Below are positions 50,188 to 57,153 of a DNA stretch of 64,000 nucleotides, one piece after another. This DNA is from Bog-756 sp963725275 (GTDB lineage: Bacteria; Actinomycetota; Acidimicrobiia; Acidimicrobiales; RAAP-2), in contig CAVRXS010000004.1 of the NCBI GenBank assembly GCA_963725275.1, positions 1 to 64,000 of the forward strand. The letters are read 5' to 3'. A model generated the notes under the pieces. It ran no database searches and had not been told where the DNA came from. It saw only the letters and a list, made by a program, of their open reading frames with translations. The translations under genes and the position numbers were made by a program. Each line of letters begins with the position of its first letter. The first letter of the stretch is position 1.

Positions 50188-51204
50188 TCACTTCGCCACC
50201 TTGGCCAGTGCGGATTGGTCGGATGTGGCAGGGCTGTTGTCCTCGATTGCTCGTACCGATCCACGACGGAGTGGCGTTCCTTCGGAGTGCTCTTCCGGGA
50301 GGTGCGGTCGTGCCACGATCACCGGACACTTGGCGTGGCGGATGCATTGGTGAGCGACCGACCCCAGGAGAGCGTCGTGGAAGCGTCCGTGGCCCTTAGA
50401 TCCGACAACAAGGAGATCGGCACCTTTGGCTGCTTCAAGGAGGGCCGGTACTTCTGCGCTGACGCACGTATGCGCGGTGAACCGGACTTCAGGTGCCACC
50501 TTTTCGGCGTATTCGGTGGCGGCATCAACCGTCTCGTTTGCAACAACTTCGAAACCCTCTGTGGGTCCCAGCACGAAAGCGCCCACCGGAGGATACTGCC
50601 AGGCATAGACGGCTTCGACGGTCGCTGATCGAATTCGGGCCTCTTCCAGCGTCCACCGAAGTGCCCTCGTGGATCCGAGCGAGCCGTCGATGCCGACCAC
50701 CATCCGGCCTTCGGGGACCCGTAGGGGAAGCTCGTCTACGTCCGCGCGGACAACAGCCACCGGGCAGTGGGCGTACTCGACGCATTGATCGCTCACCGAA
50801 CCGAGAAGCAATTCCTTGAATCCGCCCAGCCCGCGCGCTCCGACGACAACAAGGTCGGCTGACCTGCTTGCGATTGTGAGCACAAGAGATGCCGGCCATT
50901 CGTCAACCCGTCCTCGGGCAAGTACCGAGGGATGCCGGGTCGCCACCAGCCCGACGGCGTCCTCGATGATCGCCTCTGCCGGCGAGAGATCGGTCGAGCC
51001 AGGCTCATACCAGGCGGGAACATCTTTAGGGCCACTGGTCTGCGCGTACACGATGCTGAGCAGCGACCCTCGTCGTTTCGCCTCGTCGGCGGCCCATTTG
51101 AGGGCCCGTCGGGAGTGCTCCGAGCCATCGACGCCCACCACGATGGTCTGCTCCTCGCCTCGGTCCCGATTCTCGTCATCTTCTGGCACGGTTCTCCTCT
51201 TCAT
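50188..51204 (-). CDS. Tandem universal stress protein (two USP domains)
   Basis: A 338-residue protein with two USP domains. Each has an N-terminal VVGVDGSEHSRRALKW or VVGIDGSLGSTRALRW strand-loop and a C-terminal ATP-binding loop (VVGARGLGGFKELLLGSVS; VVGSKGHGRFHDALLGSVAH). This is the layout of DosR-regulon USPs such as Rv2623. Start ATG 51204. It heads the five-gene operon; a perfect DosR-like box lies 258 bp upstream. Confidence 0.93.
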   Translation of the reverse strand: MKRRTVPEDDENRDRGEEQTIVVGVDGSEHSRRALKWAADEAKRRGSLLSIVYAQTSGPKDVPAWYEPGSTDLSPAEAIIEDAVGLVATRHPSVLARGRVDEWPASLVLTIASRSADLVVVGARGLGGFKELLLGSVSDQCVEYAHCPVAVVRADVDELPLRVPEGRMVVGIDGSLGSTRALRWTLEEARIRSATVEAVYAWQYPPVGAFVLGPTEGFEVVANETVDAATEYAEKVAPEVRFTAHTCVSAEVPALLEAAKGADLLVVGSKGHGRFHDALLGSVAHQCIRHAKCPVIVARPHLPEEHSEGTPLRRGSVRAIEDNSPATSDQSALAKVAK

Positions 51205-51462
51205 CGATCACCAACTAGCGGAATGACGACCACGCCGTCGATGTGCACGCCCGCACCAACTTGCCAGGCCTGAGGCCTCACGGCCTCAACGAAGTAGGGA
51301 TGGGGGCATCAAACTGCTTGAGCGACGGCTCCCCGAACTCTGACGGCGGTGGCTCTCGGAATAGGACACGGCTTCCTCCCGTGCTTTCGGGACACGGTCT
51401 GCTATCTCTTTTGTTGGATGTCTGCTGTCCTTCTATTGGATGCCACGCTGGGCCAAAGGGCT
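51205..51462. other. Long leader region of the stress operon
   Basis: There is no convincing gene in this stretch. The hairpin TGAGGCC-TCAC-GGCCTCA (51271..51288, 7-bp stem) lies in the untranslated region between the DosR-like box and the tandem USP gene and could affect transcript stability or attenuation. Confidence 0.45.
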
Positions 51463-51477
51463 AGGGCCAAAGGTCCC
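51463..51477 (-). promoter_or_regulatory. DosR-like box for stress operon
   Basis: AGGGCCAAAGGTCCC, a perfect match to AGGGCCNAANGTCCC. It lies 96 bp from the next box (51559), the same arrangement as the pair at 39918/40015. No good -10 element is found at the usual distance on the minus strand. Confidence 0.8.
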
Positions 51478-51558
51478 CCAATCGGTCACGTGTCAAGCGC
51501 CTCGAGGGCTCAGCCAGGCAGTGCGCTCAGGGTTTCGGGACGCGGCGGGGCCCTCCTC

Positions 51559-51573
51559 GGGACGTTTGGCCCT
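51559..51573 (+). promoter_or_regulatory. DosR-like box for coiled-coil gene
   Basis: GGGACGTTTGGCCCT, a perfect match. CATTGT (51596..51601) lies 30 nt from the centre, predicting transcription start near 51608. Confidence 0.85.
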
Positions 51574-51616
51574 ACCCGCACTCGTCTTACTGACGCATTG
51601 TTGGCTGTGGTCGATC

Positions 51617-51969
51617 TTGAGCGTCATCCTCCGCACCTACGTCCAGCAAGTGGAGCGATCGCTCGATGAGTGGCGAACGAGGATCGACGAACTGACGATC
51701 CAACTCTGGCCAACCGCGAAATCCGAGACGAGGCCCACGAGCGTCTCGACGCTACGCGAACTGTCTACCTGGCTGCTCGATCCCACCTCACTGAAGTAAC
51801 CGGTCACTCGAATGCCAATCTGAACTCCCTTGTCCTGCGACTCCAACAACTGATGCGAAACCTTGACGACGCCCACGGCACGGCCGAGGCGGCGATCGGG
51901 CAAAGACGCGAACGGACGTCAGTTCAGCCTGACTGTCCTCGAAGCTGGCCTGATCATGACTCCCCTTGA
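51617..51969 (+). CDS. Small coiled-coil protein (frameshifted)
   Basis: The first frame reads YVQQVERSLDEWRTRIDELT, then after an indel near 51705 a second frame reads LANREIRDEAHERLDATRTV, YLAARSHLTEV and LRLQQLMRNLDDAHGTAEAA. Together they give a protein of about 110 residues that is almost wholly helical and charged, likely a coiled coil. The start is uncertain: TTG 51617 is in frame, while GTG 51607 lies where transcription should begin. No named family; a role in binding membranes, lipid droplets or nucleoid is conceivable but unsupported. It is directly behind a perfect DosR-like box. Confidence 0.65.
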
Positions 51970-52354
51970 GCCGATGCATCCCAGGTCTCTGCACATTGAT
52001 CTCCTGAGCGCTGCGATCAGAACGCGGAACCAGTCGGATGGCGTGCCGTCCATCGGGGAGGCATCGGCTGAGCTGGAGCGGTGCCGACGCCAAATGGTGA
52101 ACAACGACCAGCCCCGTCAGGGTCCGGGTTGGTCGACAGAGGCGATAGCAGACCAGGTGGCCTACGACGTCGCTCTTGTCCGATGCGCACAAAGTCTCGA
52201 GATCGACTGCGACCCTGACCGCTTCGGCTGGCCGGAGGACGAGCGCCAGCCACTCGAGCGGATTTTCTCGTCTCGGGTGCTTCCTCTGGTCCAGCTCAAA
52301 AGTGGAGGCGAGGGCCTACGTACCCGTGGCGTCGGTACGACGCGCTTGGGCTGA
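51956..52354 (+). CDS. Conserved actinobacterial hypothetical protein
   Basis: A 132-residue protein from ATG 51956 (MTPLEPMHPRS). LLSAAIRTRNQSDGVPSIGE, ERCRRQMVNNDQPRQGPGW and STEAIADQVAYDVALVRCAQ give a soluble helical protein with conserved-looking blocks; I recognise the sequence type but know no function. It overlaps the end of the coiled-coil gene and converges on the response-regulator gene (39 bp of 3' overlap). Probably co-transcribed with the coiled-coil gene. Confidence 0.7.
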   Translation: MTPLEPMHPRSLHIDLLSAAIRTRNQSDGVPSIGEASAELERCRRQMVNNDQPRQGPGWSTEAIADQVAYDVALVRCAQSLEIDCDPDRFGWPEDERQPLERIFSSRVLPLVQLKSGGEGLRTRGVGTTRLG

Positions 52355-52988
52355 CCGCTCGGCGATGCGTGTGGCGAAGCTTGCTGCCTGGGTCCGACGC
52401 TCCATCCCGAGCTTGGCCAGGAGGTTGGAAACGTAGTTCTTGACCGTCTTCTCCGCCAGATAGAGGGTGTTGGCGATCTGGCGGTTGGTCTGGCCCTCGG
52501 CCACAAGGTCAAGGATCCGCCGTTCCTGGGAAGTGAGGCTGGCCAGGAGCGGATCTTCCTCCGTCGCCTGGTGGAGCTTCTCGAGGGCCCGCTCGGTGAG
52601 CGTGGGATCGAGCAAGGATTTCCCTTCGGCCACCCGGCGGACGTCATCCACCAGACTGTTCGCCGCCCACTTGCTTCAGCACATAGCCGGTGGCACCCGC
52701 CAGAATCGCGGCAAAGAGAGCCTCGTCGTCGGCATAGGAGGTGAGCATCACACAGGCGATATCAGGCCAAGTCGACCGGATTTCCCGGCACACCTCGATT
52801 CCGCTGCCGTCGGGGAGCCGCACGTCGAGAATCGCTACATCGGGACGTGTGGGAGGAATCCGATCCAGAGCCTCCTTAGCGGTCGCCGCCTCGCCGACCA
52901 CGACGAAGTCGTCGGCAGCCTCAAACAACGACCGGAGCCCAGTCCGAACGATTTCATGATCGTCGAGAAGGAAGACTCTGATGGTCAT
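52316..52988 (-). CDS. devR: DevR/DosR-like NarL-family response regulator (frameshifted)
   Basis: The receiver domain (VFLLDDHEIVRTGL) has phospho-acceptor Asp55 in VAILDVRLPDG and the switch LTSYADDEALFAAILAGATGYVLK. A one-base change near 52655 is needed to join NSLVDDVRRVAEGKSLLD and the LuxR-type HTH LTSQERRILDLVAEGQTNRQ, LAEKTVKNYVSNLLAKLGME, RRTQAASFAT. The recognition helix EKTVKNYVS is the same as in M. tuberculosis DosR, whose Lys179, Lys182 and Asn183 contact the DNA box. Start ATG 52988. It is divergent from the kinase at 53161 and is the likely activator of the boxes listed here. Confidence 0.93.
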
Positions 52989-53160
52989 GGAACGATTTGA
53001 TTCTCCGTACCGGGCCCGCATCAGGATCTGATTGCCGATGAACGCCGAGCGATTGACTTCGACACTCTAGCCCTGGAGTAGCCCGATCCGACCGACGGGC
53101 TAGCATTGCCACCGAGGAGTACTGAGAAGCCCTCAGCTGCTCCGGTCGCCGGAGGGCTCC

Positions 53161-54354
53161 GTGCCGTATCACTCCATGGAGGACCCAGCCAAGCTTCGCC
53201 GGGTGCTCGAGGCAGCACTGCTCCTCGAGGCCGACCTCGACCTCTCCAGCCTGCTCCGACACATCATCGACGAGGCTCGCTCGATGACCAATGCCCGCTA
53301 CGGCGCGCTGGGAGTGCTGGACGAGGACGGCACCGCACTTGCGGAATTCATCACCGTCGGTCTTGAGCCGGCCGAGGAGCAGGCCATCGGCGCCCGTCCC
53401 GTAGGACGGGGGGTCTTGGGACTCTTGATCTCCGATCCGAAGCCGCTGCGGCTGACTCGGCTGGGCTCCCACCCGGAGAGCTACGGCTTTCCCCCGAATC
53501 ACCCTCCGATGACCTCGTTCCTGGGTGTGCCCATCAAGGTAAGGGACGAGGTTTACGGGAACCTCTACCTCACCGACAAGATCGGCTGGTCCGAGTTCAC
53601 CAGCGACGATGAGGCGCTGATCGGAGCACTCGCTGTCGCCGCCGGGATTGCCATCGAGAACGCCCGACTTCACCAGCGGGTGCAGGAGGTGGCCATCTAC
53701 GAGGAGCGCGACCGTCTGGCCCGGGACCTGCACGACACGGTCATCCAGCGCTTGTTCGCAATTGGGCTTTCCCTCCAGAGCATGACGACCAACCCTTCGA
53801 CATCCCGAAACGAGGGCCGCTTAACACAGACGATTGAGGACATCGACGACACCATCCGACAGGTTCGCACCAGCATTTTCGAGCTCGCATCGGGCGGAAT
53901 CGGCCGTGGACTCCGCGACAATGTCCTGACCCTCATACAAGACCTGCGGCCGGTGGTCGGCTTCAAGGTTCGCACTTCGTTTGAAGGTCCCGTCGATGCC
54001 GCCGTGCCCGACAACGTGACCGAGCACCTTCTGGCCGTCGTCCGAGAAGCGGTGACCAATATTGGGCGTCACGCGCAGGCGACCAGGGCCACAGTCGACA
54101 TCAGTGTCAGTGACGGGCACTGTCGGCTTCGAGTGGTCGACGACGGAGTCGGGATGGTCACATCGAAGCCAGCTGGCGGTGGACTCGGCCTGGGCAACTT
54201 ACGCCGCCGAGCTGAGAAGTTGCATGGGCAGTTCATGACGGAAAGCCCAGTGGAGGGTGGCACGATTCTCATCTGGCAGGTACCTCTCAACCCAGTGAAT
54301 GCTCCAGAAGCGGCCTCACCCCGACCCCCCTCATCGGCACTCCAGAGGTACTAG
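53161..54354 (+). CDS. devS: DosS/DosT-like GAF sensor histidine kinase
   Basis: A 397-residue kinase: one GAF domain (about 15-170), a HisKA_3 dimerisation helix with phospho-His191 in ARDLHDTVIQRLFAIGL, and a HATPase domain (VVREAVTNIGRHA N-box, VVDDGVGM, GGGLGLGNLRRRA). The GAF segment GFPPNHPPMTSFLGVPIKVR matches DosS GAF-A, where the His of HPPM (here His114) is the proximal haem ligand, so haem-based O2/NO/CO sensing is likely. The second GAF of DosS is absent. Start GTG 53161 behind GGAGGG. No membrane segment, so cytoplasmic. Confidence 0.94.
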   Translation: MPYHSMEDPAKLRRVLEAALLLEADLDLSSLLRHIIDEARSMTNARYGALGVLDEDGTALAEFITVGLEPAEEQAIGARPVGRGVLGLLISDPKPLRLTRLGSHPESYGFPPNHPPMTSFLGVPIKVRDEVYGNLYLTDKIGWSEFTSDDEALIGALAVAAGIAIENARLHQRVQEVAIYEERDRLARDLHDTVIQRLFAIGLSLQSMTTNPSTSRNEGRLTQTIEDIDDTIRQVRTSIFELASGGIGRGLRDNVLTLIQDLRPVVGFKVRTSFEGPVDAAVPDNVTEHLLAVVREAVTNIGRHAQATRATVDISVSDGHCRLRVVDDGVGMVTSKPAGGGLGLGNLRRRAEKLHGQFMTESPVEGGTILIWQVPLNPVNAPEAASPRPPSSALQRY

Positions 54355-54394
54355 CAGGATAGACGGGGTCAGGGCCCGACCTGGTGGTGGCTTC

Positions 54395-54409
54395 GGGACT
54401 TTCGGCCCT
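54395..54409 (+). promoter_or_regulatory. DosR-like box for PPOX gene after the kinase
   Basis: GGGACTTTCGGCCCT, a perfect match, 40 bp after the kinase stop. CAGTGT (54432..54437) lies 30 nt from the centre and ends seven bases before ATG 54444. Confidence 0.88.
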
Positions 54410-54443
54410 AGCTGTACACGTTTCAGTCCGCCAGTGTGTCGGC

Positions 54444-54902
54444 ATGTGGAGCAACCCGGACTCCGATGTCACGGACCTGGGCCGATCGGAGTGCCTCGAG
54501 CTCTTGAGCCAGGAATCGGTCGGTCGGATCGGTGCGAGTATCGATGCGCTTCCGGTCATCTTCCCGGTCCATTTTGCGCTGTTCGGAGAGTCTGTGCTCT
54601 TTCGCACCGTACCGGGCACCAAGCTGGATGCCGCCACGATTGGCGCAGTAGTCGCCTTTCAAGCCGACGCTCAAGAGCTGCTCGATGGGAACCACTGGAG
54701 CGTTCTCCTACAAGGGATTGCTTCGGCGGTGTCCGGCGAGTGGGATCAAAGCCAGACGAGATCGGTCTGGATCAAGTCGGGGTTAGGCGTCAAGGATCAC
54801 CACCACCTCGTCCGGCTCGAAGCGACCAACATCATGGGACGCCGATTTCGGATTGCTGGCGAAGGACCCTCCGTTGAACTTCCCGATCCCCCCGTGTTGT
54901 AG
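54444..54902 (+). CDS. PPOX-type flavin-nucleotide-binding protein
   Basis: A 152-residue split-barrel protein: CLELLSQESVGRIGASIDAL, PVIFPVHFALFGESVLFRTV and VVAFQADAQELLDGNHWSVL match small PPOX proteins. Start ATG 54444 (MWSNPDS); an in-frame codon at 54384 lies before the DosR-like box and would be promoter sequence. As with the PPOX gene at 40065, the -10 element stops seven bases before the ATG and there is no ribosome site, so a leaderless mRNA is predicted. Cofactor and substrate unknown. Confidence 0.88.
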   Translation: MWSNPDSDVTDLGRSECLELLSQESVGRIGASIDALPVIFPVHFALFGESVLFRTVPGTKLDAATIGAVVAFQADAQELLDGNHWSVLLQGIASAVSGEWDQSQTRSVWIKSGLGVKDHHHLVRLEATNIMGRRFRIAGEGPSVELPDPPVL

Positions 54903-54953
54903 CGGATTCCCAATTTACGGAATGTCGCTTTCTTACGGAAAAGACAAAAGCTC

Positions 54954-55403
54954 TTACGCTTCCTTCATCAGTGCATACCAGATTCGGTGAGCCACTCCCT
55001 CAATACCATCGCCCATTCGGGCGCAGCGACGGTAGAGTTCGCGTCGTCCGCCTACCTCGCGAAGATCGTCGATCTGGAGTAGCGCTGACATGGCGCGACG
55101 GTAGACGTGCTCGAGAGCCCGCTGCTACTTAACAGCAGCGTCGGCGCATTGGGTCGCCCGATCTGGATCGGACGACAGGCACGGGAATGCACGAACCAGA
55201 TCTCGCAATCCGAGGCCAACCAACTCGGCCATCTCGGCCATTGGAGGATCTGGATCCATGTCGACGAGCTCTGATTCGCGGACCAGGTTCTTGGCTGCGT
55301 TGAGCACCGCATCGAGCCGCTCGGAGATTTCGTAGATGTCCACGGGACTGATAGGCGTGACGAACGCGTCCCTCACGGCGGTCAGCACCGCACGGGTGGC
55401 CAG
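54954..55403 (-). pseudogene. PhoU-like (DUF47) protein, truncated and with amber stop
   Basis: The minus strand reads FVTPISPVDIYEISERLDAV, LNAAKNLVRESELV, then ...DRATQCADAAVK, an in-frame TAG (55125..55127), then QRALEHVYRRAMSALLQIDD and ends WYALMKEA at 54954. This is the middle and C-terminal part of a DUF47/PhoU-type protein usually linked to phosphate transport. The N-terminus is lost where the integrase relic begins, and the amber codon breaks the rest. The gene is dead. Confidence 0.75.
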
Positions 55404-55489
55404 GTCACCCTGTGGGTGCCGAGAATCTGATCTGGGTAACGTTGACCAGGACTTTCTCGAATCAGCCCTGAAGCACGAAACTGGGCCAC

Positions 55490-56554
55490 GGCCCTGTCGT
55501 TTCTCTACCTCGCCTTCACCAGAATCGTCCAGTTGCTGCGCCTCAGCCGGCACGACAACAGTGAGCTTGCCATTGAGGTCGTCCTGCTCCGCCACGAGGT
55601 CGCCGTCCTGCGTCGCCACGTGGACCGCCGGCACTGCAACCCGCCGACCGTGCACTCTTTGCCGGACTGAGTCGACTACTTGATCGCAGTCGCCGTGGGA
55701 GGTTCTTCGTTCAGCCCGAGACCCTACCGAGGTGGCACCGGGATCTGGTTCGCCGTCACTGGACCCAGCCCCATCGACCTGGGCGCCCGAGTATCCCCGT
55801 CGGCACCGTAGCCATCATCCCCCGACTGGCCAAAGAGAGTCCCACTTGGGGCTTCCGAAGGATCCATGGCGAGCTCGCCAGGCTGGGCGTCGCCTTGGCT
55901 CCCTCGAGCATCTGGGTCATCCTGCACAGGCACAAGATCGATCCTTCACCGATGCGGACGGGACCCACCTGGAAGGAGTTCCTTCGAAGCCAGGCGTCCT
56001 CCATGCTGGCCTGCGACTTCTTCACGGTCGATACGGTGCTGCTGAAGCGCCTCTACGTGCTCTTCTTCATCAAACTCGGCACCCGACGTGTGTACGTGAC
56101 CGGGGTCACCGCACATCCCATTGGGTCCTGGTTGGTCCAGCAGGCGAGGAACTTGACCATTGCATTGGAGGATCGGCTCCATCCCGTCCGATTCCTGATC
56201 CGTGACCGGGACACCGGGTTCGCCGCGGTTTCGACCAGGTCTTCATGGCTGAGGGTGTCCAGACGATCCTCACGCCGATCCGGGCACCTCGAGCAAACGC
56301 CTTCGCCGAGCGCTTCGTCGGTACTGTCCGTCGTGAGTGCCTTGATCGGATGCTGATCTTCGGTTGTCGACATCTCGAAGGAGTCCTCGCCGAATACGTG
56401 ACCCACTACAGCGAGCACCGGCCTCACCGCCCTCGGTCAGATGGCTCCACTCACGGTGCTCCCACCGCTGCCGGCCAGTGATCCCGAACCCGCTCAGCTA
56501 CAACGGCGCGACACCGTCTTCGGTCTGATCCATGAGTACCGACTTGTGGCTTGA
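55490..56554 (+). pseudogene. Decayed integrase-core (rve) transposase
   Basis: Order and motifs of an rve-type integrase/transposase are spread over several frames: ALSFLYLAFTRIVQLLRLSR and LAIEVVLLRHEVAVLRRHVD at the N-terminus, SIWVILHRHKIDPSPMRTGP, SSMLACDFFTVDTVLLKRLY with the first Asp, VRFLIRDRDTGFAAV with the second, APRANAFAERFVGTVRREC with the Glu, and the end FGLIHEYRLVA at 56554. At least four indels. Its insertion point coincides with loss of the PhoU-like N-terminus. Confidence 0.75.
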
Positions 56555-56555
56555 C

Positions 56556-57071
56556 CTGGCCGGAAGGGATTCTCGGCGCCCACAGGTGACCGATCACCCC
56601 AATTCCTTGCGGGCCACCCAGCAGGCCAGGAATGTCACCGGTGATCTCGCCGACGTCGACATCACCGCCAGGTTTCTGCTCCGCGACCAGGACACCAAGT
56701 ACGTGACGAGCTTCGACAACGTGTTCAAGGCCGAGGGCGCCGAGATCCTCAAGACACCCTTCCGGACCCCGAACGCGAGCGCCTTCGCCGAGCGGTTCGT
56801 GCGCACCGTGAGATCGGAGTGCCTCGACCAGCTGCGGGTCGTGAACGAAGCCCACCTCGAGCGCATTCTGCGCAGCTACGCACGCCACTACAATGGACGT
56901 CGGCCGCACCGGGGAATCGGTCAGGAGATCTCGGCGCCGGAGAGAGTTATTCCGCTACAGGTGGTACGAACTTCTGGCAGTCGGCACCAGCATCACCGTC
57001 GCCATCCAAGAAGGATACGCCGACACGACCGGCTTGGCGGACTCATCCATGAGTACGAACTGGCGGCATGA
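56556..57071 (+). pseudogene. Second integrase-core transposase relic (C-terminal half)
   Basis: It begins abruptly within the family (VTDHPNSLRATQQARNVTGD) and carries ARFLLRDQDTKYVTSFDNVF, TPNASAFAERFVRTVRSECL and the same type of ending GGLIHEYELAA as the relic just upstream. It lacks the N-terminal half and first catalytic Asp. The two relics lie head to tail, so a tandem insertion or recombination between related elements is likely. Confidence 0.7.
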
Positions 57072-57141
57072 GGCGAGGTTCGAGTTTTCGGACAGTACGA
57101 GTTACTCAGGTTGAAGGTCATCGGCTAACTCACATGCTCCC

Positions 57142-57147
57142 TATCAT
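57142..57147 (+). promoter_or_regulatory. -10 element of a predicted leaderless pfp transcript
   Basis: TATCAT ends seven bases before the ATG at 57154 and there is no convincing ribosome site, as in the two leaderless PPOX genes. No DosR-like box is present at the matching distance (around 57112). Confidence 0.5.
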
Positions 57148-57153
57148 GGGTGG

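Noticed and set aside
51463..51573. Paired boxes as a CRISPR-like or phage repeat
   Set aside because: Only two 15-bp imperfect palindromes 96 bp apart, matching single-copy promoter boxes elsewhere; no array or spacers.
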